Below, in pieces: positions 1 to 10,883 of a DNA stretch of 64,000 nt; position 1 is the stretch's first letter; each line of letters starts with the position of its first letter. Source of the stretch: Holosporales bacterium (GTDB lineage Bacteria; Pseudomonadota; Alphaproteobacteria; Holosporales; Holosporaceae); contig CANHKV010000004.1 in the NCBI GenBank assembly GCA_947461445.1, positions 1 to 64,000 of the forward strand. Reading direction: 5' to 3'. A model generated the notes under the pieces. The model was not told the DNA's origin and ran no database searches. It saw only the letters and a list, made by a program, of their open reading frames with translations. Both the position numbers and the translations under genes were made by a program.

Positions 1-2395
1 AAGAAATCGCCTGATCCGTAATGGTAAAATGCATATGGCGATCCTGCATGGCTTTGCGCAACGCCATCAATTGAATGCGCACAATGCTGTCCATGGATTC
101 TCTTTGTAACGGAGAAAAAATCAAAATATCATCCAGGCGATTCAAAAACTCTGGACGAAACGTCTCACGCACCGTTCCCATGACTTCTTGCTCTGCATGC
201 TCCCATGCCTTGGTATGACGCGACACATCAGCACTGAGCCACTGGCTGCCTAAATTAGATGTTAAAATAACAATGGTATTTCGAAAATTCACCACATGCC
301 CTTGACTGTCTGTTAAACGCCCCTCGTCAAAAATTTGCAAGAACAAGTTGAAGACATCTGGATGAGCCTTTTCCACCTCGTCTAATAAAATAACTTGATA
401 GGGCCGACGTCGTACCACCTCTGTTAACACACCACCTTCTTCGTACCCCACATACCCAGGAGGCGCACCAATTAATCGAGCCACCGCATGTTTTTCCATA
501 TATTCCGACATATCAATGCGTAACAGAGCCGTATCATCATCAAATAAAAATTCTGCCAATGCCTTGCACAACTCTGTTTTTCCCACCCCCGTTGGTCCCA
601 GAAACAAAAAACATCCCATGGGTCGTTTTTGATCTCCCAACCCAGAACGTGCGCGCCGTATGGCCAAGCTGATGACGGAAATGGCATGCTCTTGACCCAC
701 CACCCGTTGGTGCAGTAAGGATTCCATATTTAACAATTTGCTATGTTCCCCTGCAATCATTTTGTCCATGGGAATGCCCGTCCAGCGCGATACAATGGCC
801 GCAATATCTTTGTCCGATACTTCTTCACGCAGCAACGTGCCCCCAGACAGGGATTCCTCTTCTTTTTTGGCGATGCTTTCTTCTAGTTTTGGAATGGCAC
901 TGTACATCAATTCACCCGCACGCGCCAATTCCCCTTGCCGTTGGGCCTGAATCAATGCATGTCGTGCATGATCCAAATCGGTTTTCAGCGTTTGCAAATC
1001 AGAAATGGCTTTGCGCTCTTTTTGCCAACGCATCGTCATTTCGGCACTGTTTTCCTCTAGATCCGCAATGTCTTTTTGGCATTGTGTCAACCGGCGAATA
1101 CTGGCTTCGTCCGTTTCCTTTTTTAACGCCTCGCGCTCTATTTTCAATTGCATCAACCGGCGATCCATTTCGTCCAGCGCTTCTGGCTTAGAGTGCACCT
1201 CCATACGCAATCGACTGGCCGCTTCATCCATTAAATCAATGGCTTTGTCTGGTAAAAACCGTTCGGTTAAATACCGATCCGACAGGGTGGCCGCTGCAAT
1301 AATCGCCCCATCCGTAATGCGCACACCATGGTGCATTTCATAACGCTCTTTCAATCCTCGTAAAATGGAAATGCTTTCTTCTACGCTGGGTTGATCCACA
1401 TAAATGGTTTGAAAGCGTCGGGCTAATGCCGCATCTTTTTCGATATATTGGCGATATTCGTCCAGCGTGGTCGCCCCAATACAATGCAATTCACCTCGCG
1501 CCAAAGCAGGTTTTAAAATATTGGCCGCATCCATGGCCCCATCGCCTTTCCCTGCGCCCACCAGGGTGTGCAGCTCGTCAATAAACAAAACCACATCCCC
1601 CTGGCCCTGGGTAATCTCGTTCAGCACCGCCTTTAACCGCTCTTCAAATTCTCCTCGGTATTTACTGCCCGCAATCAGGGCGCCTAAATCCAAAGACATC
1701 ACACGGGTGTTACGCAATGTATCCGGAATATCGTTGCATGCAATACGCAGCGCCAAACCCTCGATAATGGCCGTTTTTCCCACACCAGGTTCGCCGATCA
1801 AGACGGGATTGTTTTTAGTACGACGCGACAAAACCTGAATGGTACGACGAATTTCTTCTTCACGGCCAATGACGGGGTCCAATTTCCCTTCCTTGGCAAG
1901 CTGAGTCATATCTTTGGCATATTTCTTTAATGCATCGTACTGATCCTCTGCGCTGGCCGATTGAGCCGTACGCCCCTTGCGTAATGCAGCAATGGCGGCT
2001 TTCAATGCATCTGGTTTTAGACCCGCCTTGGTCAGAATGTCTCCGGTGGTGCCATCGTGCAACAGTCCCCAAAATACACTCTCCACGGTGACAAATTGGT
2101 CCCCCAAACTGGTCGCAAAATCTTTGGCTTGAATCAATACTTTTTGTAAGGCTGGCGACGTGGTTACCTGACTGTTTTTGGCCACGGGCTGTTTTTCCAA
2201 GATCATCACCACCTGTTCCATGGCGTTCGCTGGATTGCCACCGGCTTGAGTCATCAGCGTACTGACCCCTCCTTGGGGATCGGACAACACGGCCCCCAAA
2301 ACATGGGCTGGCAGCACCTGTGGATGCTCTTTTCGCACGGCACTTTGATGGGCTTCTTGCAAAAATCCTTGGGTTCGATCTGTAAAATGATTCAT
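1..2395 (-). CDS. clpB: ATP-dependent chaperone ClpB (C terminus cut by window edge)
   Basis: ClpB is a hexameric AAA+ disaggregase that works with DnaK to rescue aggregated proteins in the cytosol. The minus-strand frame is open from an ATG at 2393-2395 to the window edge, giving 798 residues of an expected 860 or so; the last 60-70 residues lie outside. The Clp N domain covers about residues 1-145. The first Walker A (GEPGVGKT) is at about 201-208, a long coiled middle domain follows around 400-520, and the second Walker A (GPTGVGKT) is at about 599. The start has a GGGAG ribosome site 5 nt upstream. It is a single-gene unit with its own promoter. Family assignment is secure. Confidence 0.96.
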   Translation of the reverse strand, partial: MNHFTDRTQGFLQEAHQSAVRKEHPQVLPAHVLGAVLSDPQGGVSTLMTQAGGNPANAMEQVVMILEKQPVAKNSQVTTSPALQKVLIQAKDFATSLGDQFVTVESVFWGLLHDGTTGDILTKAGLKPDALKAAIAALRKGRTAQSASAEDQYDALKKYAKDMTQLAKEGKLDPVIGREEEIRRTIQVLSRRTKNNPVLIGEPGVGKTAIIEGLALRIACNDIPDTLRNTRVMSLDLGALIAGSKYRGEFEERLKAVLNEITQGQGDVVLFIDELHTLVGAGKGDGAMDAANILKPALARGELHCIGATTLDEYRQYIEKDAALARRFQTIYVDQPSVEESISILRGLKERYEMHHGVRITDGAIIAAATLSDRYLTERFLPDKAIDLMDEAASRLRMEVHSKPEALDEMDRRLMQLKIEREALKKETDEASIRRLTQCQKDIADLEENSAEMTMRWQKERKAISDLQTLKTDLDHARHALIQAQRQGELARAGELMYSAIPKLEESIAKKEEESLSGGTLLREEVSDKDIAAIVSRWTGIPMDKMIAGEHSKLLNMESLLHQRVVGQEHAISVISLAIRRARSGLGDQKRPMGCFLFLGPTGVGKTELCKALAEFLFDDDTALLRIDMSEYMEKHAVARLIGAPPGYVGYEEGGVLTEVVRRRPYQVILLDEVEKAHPDVFNLFLQIFDEGRLTDSQGHVVNFRNTIVILTSNLGSQWLSADVSRHTKAWEHAEQEVMGTVRETFRPEFLNRLDDILIFSPLQRESMDSIVRIQLMALRKAMQDRHMHFTITDQAIS

Positions 2396-2441
2396 AGTCA
2401 CTCCCTTGAAAAAAAACCTCTATAAACAATTATCACATACA

Positions 2442-2470
2442 ATGTTATAAAAAATCTATACAAAGTCCAA
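2442..2470 (-). promoter_or_regulatory. Sigma70-like promoter for clpB
   Basis: Read on the minus strand there is TTGGAC (2465-2470), a 17-nt spacer and TAACAT (2442-2447), about 45 nt before the clpB start codon. I did not find a clear heat-shock sigma32 box (CTTGAA with CCCCAT), although heat control of clpB is usual in proteobacteria. This is a motif match only. Confidence 0.45.
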
Positions 2471-2645
2471 GATTTTTAGACAATAAAAAATGGCCTAGTC
2501 TCACACCCTGATTCTGCTTTGTTCTGATGCATTTCTGCACCACCCTTTTTCCCGATGCAACAGGCCTTTGTTAAAGGATATAGTGGAGGGCGTCTGGCTT
2601 AGGCATTGAACGTTTAAAAAACCTTTGAAAAGCCGAAAACAGCCC

Positions 2646-2675
2646 TTGACTTTACGGACCGTTTGTTTATAGAAT
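2646..2675 (+). promoter_or_regulatory. Sigma70-like promoter for tRNA-Arg
   Basis: TTGACT (2646-2651), an 18-nt spacer and TAGAAT (2670-2675) end 12 nt before the first base of the mature tRNA-Arg. This fits transcription starting just upstream of the tRNA. Confidence 0.6.
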
Positions 2676-2687
2676 ATGAAGAATCAT

Positions 2688-2761
2688 GCGCCCTTAGCTC
2701 AATTGGATAGAGCGTCAGACTACGGATCTGAAGGTTAGGAGTTCAAGTCTTCTAGGGCGTG
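2688..2761 (+). tRNA. tRNA-Arg (anticodon ACG)
   Basis: A full cloverleaf can be folded. The acceptor strands are GCGCCCT (2688-2694) and AGGGCGT (2754-2760), with one G-T pair. The anticodon stem TCAGA/TCTGA encloses the loop CTACGGA, which gives anticodon ACG, normally read as inosine-CG for CGU/CGC/CGA arginine codons. The T loop is TTCAAGT. The discriminator is G2761 and no CCA is encoded, so CCA would be added by the tRNA nucleotidyltransferase. Confidence 0.95.
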
Positions 2762-2933
2762 CGAAAAAAAATCAAAATTAATAATACAAAAAAAATCTTC
2801 AAAATTCATGTCCATTGCAGGATCTTGCGACATATTTTCCCATGTCCAATGATACGCGATGCCCGTGCTGTTTATTGATTTATAAGATTAAAAGCCATAT
2901 ACTGTCCTATAAAGTTTTAATGCCAACCCAGCC

Positions 2934-5537
2934 ATGAATTCCGCAGAATTACGCACTTTCTTTTTAGACTTTTTTCAAAGAAAAGGCCATACTCTTGTGT
3001 CGTCTGCACCATTGGTTCCTCAAAATGACCCCACGTTGTTGTTTACGAGCGCTGGAATGGTGCCCTTTAAGGATTATTTTACGGGGTCTTTGCCCCGCCC
3101 TTATCCCACAGCCGCAAGCTGTCAAAAATGCGTGCGCGCAGGGGGGAAACACAACGATTTAGAACAGGTGGGACATACCAAAAGGCATCATACATTTTTT
3201 GAAATGCTGGGTAATTTTTCCTTTGGTGATTATTTTAAAGAGGCGGCCATTCTGTATGCTTGGGAATTTTTAACCGATGCCTTACAGCTGGACAAAAATC
3301 GTCTGTGGATTACGGTGTATCACACCGATCATCAGGCGGCCCAATTATGGAAAAAAATCGCTGGTCTGGGCGATGATCGCATTATTCGTATTGCGACGTC
3401 TGATAATTTTTGGTCTGCTGGCGACATGGGGCCTTGTGGACCGTGTTCTGAAATTTTCTATGACCATGGGGACCATATATTTGGTGGCTTACCTGGCACA
3501 GCAGAAGAGGATGGCGATCGATATGTAGAGTTGTGGAATTTAGTATTCATGCAATTTGATCAAAAAGGCCCGGATCAACGTGTGGATTTGCCATCACCCA
3601 GTATTGATACGGGTATGGGCCTAGAGCGCATTGCAGCGGTGGTTCAGGGGGTTAGCGATAATTTTGAAACGGATATTTTCAAATCCATCATTGAACAGTC
3701 CCAATCCTTGTGTCCGGATCAAGGGGATTCTGTCCACGCACGCATTGCCCACAGGGTGGTGGCCGACCATTTACGCAGCAGCAGCTTTTTATTGGCCGAA
3801 GGGGTTTTACCCAGCAATGAAGGGCGGGGATATGTGGTCCGACGTATTTTACGCAGAGCATTGCGGCACATTCATTTCTTGGGCGCGAAATGTGATCATT
3901 TGGCGCAGTTGTTTCCTGTTTTAATGGAAACAATGGGGGCGGCATACCCGGAACTCTCTCGTACACAAGATTTAATCACATCGGTTTTGGCCCAAGAAGG
4001 CGAGCAATTTGAAGAATTGTTGCGAAAAGGATTGCGCCGTATGGATGGGTGGTTAAGTCGAGCAAAAAAGGGCGATGTCTTGCCTGGGGCTGATGCCTTT
4101 ACCCTGTATGATACTTTTGGATTTCCGCTGGATTTGACCCAAGATATTTTAAAAGAAAAGGGGTGTTGTGTGGACGAAGAGGAGTTTCACGCATGCATGA
4201 GAATACAAAAAGAGCAATCTCGTGCCGCATGGTCAGGCAGTGGGGCATGCGCAAAGTCTCCGATTTGGGACGCCTTGAATCAGCGTTATGCCGTCACAAA
4301 ATTTGTGGGTTATGATGGTCTGCAAGCCGAAGATCGAATCCTGTGTGTGCTCCATGATCAGGCGGAATGCGATGTCGTGGAAACATCTGTCCTGAAGGCA
4401 GGAGAAACGGGGTATGTTGTGTTGGAAAAGACCCCGTTTTATCCGGAATCTGGTGGCCAAAAAGGCGACTCTGGGCAATTAACCTGGGACCACGGTACAG
4501 CCACGGTTTTGGATGCGGTAAAAAAAGGGCATTTGATCGCCCATTTGATCCAGGTCCAGAGTGGGCAATTAACGGTGGGGCAAAATATAGCGTGCTGTGT
4601 TGATATGTCTAGATATGATACAGCAGCCCATCATTCTGCCACTCATTTACTGCAAGGGGCGCTGCGGTCTATTTTGGGAAAACATGTCATGCAAAAAGGG
4701 TCGTCCGTCAGTCCAGATCGATTGCGCTTTGACTTTAGCCACCCCAGTGCCGTGTCTTGGGAAGATCTGCGCTCTGTGGAAACCATGGTCAATGGATGGA
4801 TTACGGACAACGTTGCCATTCAGGCAGAACACATGTCCCACGATGTGGCGCTGGAATCGGGTGCCATGGCCTTTTTTGGCGAAAAATATGACGATGTGGT
4901 GCGTGTCATTTCCATGGGCGATGCTTCTATGGAACTGTGTGGTGGAACGCACGCAAAACGAACTGGAGATTTGGGATTATTTAAAATTGTATCTGAATCT
5001 GGTGTGGCCTGTGGCGTGCGTCGCATTGAGGCTGTAGTGGGTCGATCGGCGTTAAAATTGATTCAAACGTGGCATGAGCAATTGCGATGTCTTTCCCACA
5101 AACTGAAAACGTCTATTCCACAATTGTCAGAAAAAATTGATGCATTAAACACCAATCGGCAAACCCCAAAGTCTTCTTGTTCATCCATTTCATGCCAAGA
5201 ATCCGTCATTGGGTCAGTGGTTTTTTGGCATGCAGAATATCCAAGCGCATCCTTAAAAGATCTGAAAAGTGCCTACGATCATGTCAAAAAAAATCTGGCA
5301 TCTGGGATGATCGTGTTAACCAGCACAGAAGGCGACAAGACCAGTCTGATTTTAGGCCTTACACCCGATTTGAATCATGATGCTTCTGTATTGCTAAAAA
5401 CCCTATTGGCCCCGTTTCAAGTGTCCAGTGGTGGACGCAAAGATTTGGCCCAAGGTGGTGGAAAAGGTTTGCCATTGCACCCTGCCCTTATGAATCATAT
5501 CATTCACATTCTGGATCCCCTGTTATGCACCCCGTGA
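2934..5537 (+). CDS. alaS: Alanyl-tRNA synthetase
   Basis: It charges tRNA-Ala with alanine and clears mischarged Ser/Gly. The 867 residues are close to the usual 870-880. The class II catalytic core occupies about the first 250 residues (FTSAGMVPFK, RAGGKHNDL, GDMGPCGPCSEI). The editing domain carries the zinc-type motif HHSATH at about 566-571 and CGGTH at about 669. A C-terminal DHHA1 domain ends with a glycine-rich SGGRKDLAQGGG stretch. The ATG at 2934 starts directly on the conserved N-terminal 'AELRTFFLDFF' motif. It is the first of a run of plus-strand housekeeping genes (alaS, mutS, topA). Between tRNA-Arg and this gene I see only AT-rich sequence. Confidence 0.97.
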   Translation: MNSAELRTFFLDFFQRKGHTLVSSAPLVPQNDPTLLFTSAGMVPFKDYFTGSLPRPYPTAASCQKCVRAGGKHNDLEQVGHTKRHHTFFEMLGNFSFGDYFKEAAILYAWEFLTDALQLDKNRLWITVYHTDHQAAQLWKKIAGLGDDRIIRIATSDNFWSAGDMGPCGPCSEIFYDHGDHIFGGLPGTAEEDGDRYVELWNLVFMQFDQKGPDQRVDLPSPSIDTGMGLERIAAVVQGVSDNFETDIFKSIIEQSQSLCPDQGDSVHARIAHRVVADHLRSSSFLLAEGVLPSNEGRGYVVRRILRRALRHIHFLGAKCDHLAQLFPVLMETMGAAYPELSRTQDLITSVLAQEGEQFEELLRKGLRRMDGWLSRAKKGDVLPGADAFTLYDTFGFPLDLTQDILKEKGCCVDEEEFHACMRIQKEQSRAAWSGSGACAKSPIWDALNQRYAVTKFVGYDGLQAEDRILCVLHDQAECDVVETSVLKAGETGYVVLEKTPFYPESGGQKGDSGQLTWDHGTATVLDAVKKGHLIAHLIQVQSGQLTVGQNIACCVDMSRYDTAAHHSATHLLQGALRSILGKHVMQKGSSVSPDRLRFDFSHPSAVSWEDLRSVETMVNGWITDNVAIQAEHMSHDVALESGAMAFFGEKYDDVVRVISMGDASMELCGGTHAKRTGDLGLFKIVSESGVACGVRRIEAVVGRSALKLIQTWHEQLRCLSHKLKTSIPQLSEKIDALNTNRQTPKSSCSSISCQESVIGSVVFWHAEYPSASLKDLKSAYDHVKKNLASGMIVLTSTEGDKTSLILGLTPDLNHDASVLLKTLLAPFQVSSGGRKDLAQGGGKGLPLHPALMNHIIHILDPLLCTP

Positions 5538-5679
5538 CCATTCCATAGTATGTAAAAAAACCAGGACCTTAGCCGTAAACACGTGGAGTGCATTCCGCAA
5601 CAACCCTGTTGCGCCTCACTGTTCTGACGTCTGTTTCCCATCCACCGCCTGATTCAACCCTCCAGCCCCCCATGGAACC

Positions 5680-8169
5680 ATGCCTACACCAACGAGCACG
5701 TCTAAAATGCCATCCTTAACCCCCATTATGGCCCAATACCTCTCGATCAAAGAGGAAAACCCTGATTGTTTGCTCTTTTTTCGTCTAGGTGATTTTTATG
5801 AACTATTTTTAGAGGATGCAAAAATTGCATCCCGAGCGCTGGATATTATCCTAACCCGACGGCATAAAAACGGTGCAGAGGATATACCCATGTGTGGTTT
5901 TCCCGCCCACGCCAGTGAATCCTATATTGCACGATTAATCAAAAAGGGTTTTCGTGTGGCCATATGCGAGCAAATGGAACAAGCCGGCGCAAAAGGCACC
6001 AAAGGCCCCATTCACAGAGAAGTCGTGCGCATCATTACGCCAGGAACCTTGACCGAGGACACCTTGCTCAATGCCAGAGCACACAATTTCCTGATGGCGT
6101 TGTATCCCCAAGAGCACTCTTTTTCTTTGGCTTGCGTGGATATTTCCACGGGGGAGTTTTTTATTGAATCCCATAACAATGGGGATTTATCTTCTGTTCT
6201 GCACCGCATCATACCCCAAGAAATTTTGTTGCCAGAACCTTGTTTGAACAGGGCGGATGTTCAAAGCATTTGGCAAGATTGGAAAAGCAAAATTCAACCG
6301 TTGCCCTTGCCCCGTTTTGATCGGGGAGAAGAACGTTTAACCAGCTTTTTTAATATTAAAACCATGGAAATTTTTGGCTCATTTACCGAAATAGAATTGG
6401 CCACGGCTGGTGCATTGTTGGATTATGTTTTGATCACTCAAAAGAAAAACAGTGTGTTGTTATCCCATCCAAAAAAAATGGCACCGTCTGATTTTTTAGA
6501 GCTTGACGGATTCACACGACGTAATTTGGAAATCGTCACAACGTTTTCTGGCGAAAAAACAGGATCACTGCTGGATACCATCGATGAAACCGTCACCCCC
6601 ATGGGCGCGCGTTTATTGGCCATGCGACTGTCCAATCCTTTGAAAAACTTGACCACATTGCAAGAACGGCAAAACAGCGTTCAGTTTTTTATAACCCATA
6701 ACAGCACGCGTAACCTCATCCGAGAATTATTCAAAACCATACCGGATAGGGATCGGGCATTGTCGCGATTGTTTTTACGTCGAGGCACACCCAAAGATTT
6801 AGGTGCTCTGCGTACTGGCTTGCAGGTTTTACCTGCCATTACAGAGGCATTATGCGTTCATTCTTCCCGTTTGGGCAAAGAATTAAGCGATCTTTTTCAT
6901 GCCTTTCAAGCCCACACGACCCTATTAGAACGCTTACAGAATGCTCTGATGAAGGAATTGCCAGCACAATGGCGCGATGGCATGGTATTTGCACCAGGGT
7001 ATGATGCTGTATTGGATCAAGCACGAAAAAATCACGTGGAATGCGAAGACGTTTTACACGAATTACAAAATCGATACAGTGCGGAAACGGGCATTACCCA
7101 TTTACGGATAAAACGCAACGCCATTATTGGGTATTACATAGAGATTCCTCCGGCATCGGCTGGAAAAATGCCCTTTCACTTTATTTTAAAACAAACATTG
7201 GTGTCCAGTTGTCGGTATACCACACCCGAATTATTGGCCATGGAACACCGTCGTGCCAGCAGCACGGATGCGGCGTACGCCAGAGAATGTCAATTATTCG
7301 AAGAAATTGTGGTGCAGTTATGCCAAGCGGCTGATTCGTTAAGGGAAACATTGAATGCCATTGCCGTTTATGACCTATCTTGCGCATTGGCAGAGTTGGC
7401 TGAAACTCATCGCTATACCTGCCCCACGCTGGATTATTCCACTACTTTTGACATTGATGGTGGACGGCACGCGGTTGTTGAACGTGTTTTGAATAATGCC
7501 TTTGTGCCCAATGATTGTGCGTTATATCCGGAACGTCCCATTTGGATTTTAACGGGTCCAAATATGGCTGGAAAAAGTACATTTTTACGACAAAACGCGC
7601 TGATTGCCCTATTGGCCCATATGGGCAGCTTTGTTCCAGCCACCAGAGCGCATATGGGCATCATTGATCGAATTTTCAGCCGTGTGGGGGCATCGGATGA
7701 TTTGGCTAGAGGGCATTCGACGTTTATGGTAGAAATGATCGAAACGGCGACCATTTTAAACAAAGCCACAACTCAGAGTTTTGTCATTTTGGATGAAGTG
7801 GGCAGAGGTACATCCACCCATGATGGGTTGGCACTGGCTTGGGCATGCATAGAATATTTGGATCAAAGTTTACCCTGTCGCACCTTTTTTGCCACCCATT
7901 ATCACGAATTAGGGGCTTTGCAGCACATGGAGAAATTGGGGTTTTATACCATGGAAATCAAAGAATGGGATCGCAAAGTCGTATTTTTTCATAAAATCAA
8001 ACAGGGAGTGGCTGATCAATCCTATGGTCTAAATGTGGCACGTTTGGCTGGAATTCCAGAGGCCATCATTCATCGCGCAGAGGCCATTTTAAGCACCCTG
8101 CAGCCCTTGCCATGCATTCCTGTAGCCCAGACATTGTCTAAAAAAGTATCTTGCCCCCCATTTGCATAA
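5680..8169 (+). CDS. mutS: DNA mismatch repair protein MutS
   Basis: MutS binds mismatches and small loops and starts methyl- or nick-directed repair. The 829 residues have the usual layout. The N-terminal mismatch domain has the Phe-Tyr-Glu mismatch wedge at residues 39-41 (in GDFYELF). It is followed by connector, lever and clamp domains, then the ATPase with Walker A GPNMAGKST near residue 626, and ILDEVGRGTSTHDG with a downstream switch ATHYHEL. The ATG at 5680 gives a short extra leader; an in-frame ATG nine codons on (5707) is also possible. No mutL is in the window. Confidence 0.97.
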   Translation: MPTPTSTSKMPSLTPIMAQYLSIKEENPDCLLFFRLGDFYELFLEDAKIASRALDIILTRRHKNGAEDIPMCGFPAHASESYIARLIKKGFRVAICEQMEQAGAKGTKGPIHREVVRIITPGTLTEDTLLNARAHNFLMALYPQEHSFSLACVDISTGEFFIESHNNGDLSSVLHRIIPQEILLPEPCLNRADVQSIWQDWKSKIQPLPLPRFDRGEERLTSFFNIKTMEIFGSFTEIELATAGALLDYVLITQKKNSVLLSHPKKMAPSDFLELDGFTRRNLEIVTTFSGEKTGSLLDTIDETVTPMGARLLAMRLSNPLKNLTTLQERQNSVQFFITHNSTRNLIRELFKTIPDRDRALSRLFLRRGTPKDLGALRTGLQVLPAITEALCVHSSRLGKELSDLFHAFQAHTTLLERLQNALMKELPAQWRDGMVFAPGYDAVLDQARKNHVECEDVLHELQNRYSAETGITHLRIKRNAIIGYYIEIPPASAGKMPFHFILKQTLVSSCRYTTPELLAMEHRRASSTDAAYARECQLFEEIVVQLCQAADSLRETLNAIAVYDLSCALAELAETHRYTCPTLDYSTTFDIDGGRHAVVERVLNNAFVPNDCALYPERPIWILTGPNMAGKSTFLRQNALIALLAHMGSFVPATRAHMGIIDRIFSRVGASDDLARGHSTFMVEMIETATILNKATTQSFVILDEVGRGTSTHDGLALAWACIEYLDQSLPCRTFFATHYHELGALQHMEKLGFYTMEIKEWDRKVVFFHKIKQGVADQSYGLNVARLAGIPEAIIHRAEAILSTLQPLPCIPVAQTLSKKVSCPPFA

Positions 8170-8228
8170 ATGGAATAAACCTTTAGAATGGTTCGAAGTG
8201 TCATGATTCTTTATTATCGAGATCCTTT

Positions 8229-10877
8229 GTGAAATTACTTGTCGTCGAAGCCCCAGGAAAAGTCAAAACCATATCACAATATGTCGGGCCAGATTACAAG
8301 GTTTTGGCGACTTGGGGTCATGTGCGCAGTTTACCCAGTAAAACCGGATCTGTGCGACCAGATGAAGATTTTGGTTTGACGTGGGAAATGACAGAAAAAG
8401 CGGAAAAAGCCGTGGCCGCCATTGTCAAGGCGTTGGAAAAAGCAGACACATTAATTCTGGCCACAGACTTGGATCGAGAGGGCGAAGCCATTTCTTGGCA
8501 CCTATTAGAGCATTTAAAAGAGATCAAGGCCTTGAAAAAGGATCTCGTCATCCAACGAGTATGCTTTAACGCCATTACAAAACCGGCCATTTTACACGCC
8601 CTGTCTCAACCCAGACAGGTGGACCATGACTTGGTTGATGCTTATCTGGCCCGTTTAAGTTTAGATTATTTGGTGGGCTTTACCCTGTCCCCCATATTGT
8701 GGACCAAAGTCCCAGGCACGCGTTCTGCTGGCCGTGTTCAATCTGTGGCATTGCGATTGGTGGTGGAAAAAGAGCAGAACATTCGATCCTTTCAAATTCA
8801 GGAATACTGGTCCATTCATGGGTTTTTTGATCAAGAGAAAAAGGGGTTTTCTGCCCAATTGGGTACCTTTCGAGGTCAAAAATTGGAAAAATTATCCCTT
8901 AAAACAGAGGATGAGGCCAAAGAGTGGGTCAAAGAATTGCAACCTCTATCTTATACCGTTAAAGAGGTTACCGCCAAACGCGTTCAGCGCCACCCTTCTC
9001 CACCCTTTATTACATCCAGTTTACAGCAAGAGGCATCACGAAAGCTGGGGTATTCGCCTTCTAGGACCATGCAAATTGCTCAAAAATTATATGAAGGGGT
9101 GGAGGTCGATGGACAAACGCTGGGTCTGATTACGTATATGCGTACAGACAGCACCATGATTATTCCTGAAGTGATCAAAGACATACGGGAATTTGTGACG
9201 AAAAAATGGGGGGAAGGGTTTATTTCATCCACCGTACGGCAATACAAGGTCAAAGCCCACTCTCAAGAAGCCCACGAAGCCATTCGTCCAACCCACATTG
9301 ATTTAACACCTGATGGATTAAAAAGCATTCTCCCACCAGATCTTTTACCGTTATACAAATTAATTTGGGATCGCACCATGGCGTCTCAGATGAGCTCTGC
9401 CCAGTATGATCAAACCACGGCCAGCATTGTTTCCAGCGATGGGCAAAACATATTCAGAGCATCCGGATCCGTATTGGTATTTGAAGGATTCCTGATTTTA
9501 TACGGAGAAAGTGTGGACGATGATGCCGATCAAGAAGATTTGAAAAAGCTGCCGGCCCTGGTGGCAGAGCAAAGGGTTGTCCTTGAACGCCTTAATCCTG
9601 ATCAGCATTTTACCCAACCCCCAGCACGATATTCCGAAGCATCACTGATCAAAGGTATGGAAGAGTTGGGCATTGGCAGACCCAGCACCTATGCCCGTAT
9701 TTTACAAGTTCTGCAGGAACGCGGGTATGTGGAAATTGATAAAAAGCGTATGGTTCCAAAAGAACGCGGCATGGTGGTAACGGCATTTTTATGTAAGTTT
9801 TTTGCAAAATATGTGGATTACAATTTCACCGCAGAGTTAGAAAATCAGTTAGACCAAGTGTCGGCTGGAAAAGAATCTTGGAAAACGTTGCTGCACCAAT
9901 TTTGGAATCCATTTTTTCACACCATCCAAGAATCAAAATCATTAAAAGTTTCCGAAGTATTAGACATCATTCAGGAGGACATTTTGGAACAACCAAAGCA
10001 AGAATGCCCCCGCTGTAAAAAAGGGTTTTTATCATTAAAACTCGGCAAAATTGGACCATTTTTAGCCTGTTCCGATTATCCAGATTGTACGTACAGTGCG
10101 AACATAGAGGGCACAAGCGAAGAGCCGTCGGTTTTAGGCATTCATCCGGATACAGGAAAAGATATTTTGATCAAAAAAGGTCCCTATGGCTGGTATGTAG
10201 AGCATGCGGAAACACGAACATCGTTGGCACCGTTATTTACCCCTGAAACGGTTCAGTTGGATCAAGCCTTGTGGCTGTTGTCTCTTCCCCATGAATTGGG
10301 AAAACACCCCAAAACCGATCTGCCCATTATCATTGGTCTGGGTCGTTTTGGTCCGTATGTTAAATATCAGAATCGATTTTATTCTATCAAACAAAAATAC
10401 CCTGATACATTGACCTTGCATCAGGCTGTGGATTTAATTGACCATGCGCCGGCGCCTAAAAAACCACTGGCTGACAAACCAGAAGTGAATACAAAAACTG
10501 CCGGTGTGACGAAAACTGCGGGTATAGCAAAAACTGTCGGTGTGACGAAAATGGATGCTGCCAGAACAACCGAAGGGGTGGTAAAAAGTACGCGTGTACC
10601 TAAAAAAACCACAAAAACTGTTGCAAAATCTGAAAAACCTAGTGCACCAAGGGAATCAAATGCTGCTGCTGCTGAACCTGCACAGGCAAAAACTGTGGCA
10701 AAATCTGAAAAACCTAGTGCACCAAGGGAATCAAATGATGCTGCTGCTGAACCTGCACAGGCAAAAACCCCATCAAGGGCAAGAAAGATCAGCACAGCAG
10801 TGACTTCTCTGGGGATTGATGGGGATTCTGGAACGATTTCGTCTAGGAAAAAGACGCCTTCTAAACCTGAGGCATAA
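8229..10877 (+). CDS. topA: DNA topoisomerase I with repetitive basic tail
   Basis: It relaxes negative supercoils by nicking one strand. Translation starts at GTG 8229, directly on the TOPRIM domain (VVEAPGKVK, then DLDREGE near residue 80). The catalytic tyrosine is Y303 in GLITYMRTDST. One four-Cys zinc ribbon (CPRC ... CSDYPDC) lies near residue 595, followed by two glycine-rich C-terminal repeat units (KKGPYGWYVE, LGRFGPYVKY). The last 140 or so residues form a Lys/Ala/Thr-rich tail with a 25-residue tandem repeat. Basic tails are known in topoisomerase I, but this one looks recently amplified. The first SemiSWEET gene follows after 6 nt, so they are probably cotranscribed. Confidence 0.97.
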   Translation: MKLLVVEAPGKVKTISQYVGPDYKVLATWGHVRSLPSKTGSVRPDEDFGLTWEMTEKAEKAVAAIVKALEKADTLILATDLDREGEAISWHLLEHLKEIKALKKDLVIQRVCFNAITKPAILHALSQPRQVDHDLVDAYLARLSLDYLVGFTLSPILWTKVPGTRSAGRVQSVALRLVVEKEQNIRSFQIQEYWSIHGFFDQEKKGFSAQLGTFRGQKLEKLSLKTEDEAKEWVKELQPLSYTVKEVTAKRVQRHPSPPFITSSLQQEASRKLGYSPSRTMQIAQKLYEGVEVDGQTLGLITYMRTDSTMIIPEVIKDIREFVTKKWGEGFISSTVRQYKVKAHSQEAHEAIRPTHIDLTPDGLKSILPPDLLPLYKLIWDRTMASQMSSAQYDQTTASIVSSDGQNIFRASGSVLVFEGFLILYGESVDDDADQEDLKKLPALVAEQRVVLERLNPDQHFTQPPARYSEASLIKGMEELGIGRPSTYARILQVLQERGYVEIDKKRMVPKERGMVVTAFLCKFFAKYVDYNFTAELENQLDQVSAGKESWKTLLHQFWNPFFHTIQESKSLKVSEVLDIIQEDILEQPKQECPRCKKGFLSLKLGKIGPFLACSDYPDCTYSANIEGTSEEPSVLGIHPDTGKDILIKKGPYGWYVEHAETRTSLAPLFTPETVQLDQALWLLSLPHELGKHPKTDLPIIIGLGRFGPYVKYQNRFYSIKQKYPDTLTLHQAVDLIDHAPAPKKPLADKPEVNTKTAGVTKTAGIAKTVGVTKMDAARTTEGVVKSTRVPKKTTKTVAKSEKPSAPRESNAAAAEPAQAKTVAKSEKPSAPRESNDAAAEPAQAKTPSRARKISTAVTSLGIDGDSGTISSRKKTPSKPEA
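10613..10762 (+). repeat. 75-bp tandem repeat (2 copies) inside topA tail
   Basis: Two nearly identical 75-bp units (10613-10687 and 10688-10762) encode the peptide KTVAKSEKPSAPRESN followed by A/D-AAAEPAQA. They differ at only a few bases (for example GTTGCA against GTGGCA, and GCTGCT against GATGCT). The length is a multiple of three, so the frame is kept. A shorter degenerate KTAGVTKTAGIAKT array lies upstream at about 10490-10550. Confidence 0.95.
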
Positions 10878-10883
10878 CCATTC

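Noticed and set aside
2442-2470. Heat-shock (sigma32) promoter for clpB
   Set aside because: No CTTGAA/CCCCAT pair with correct spacing was found; only a sigma70-like pair is supported.
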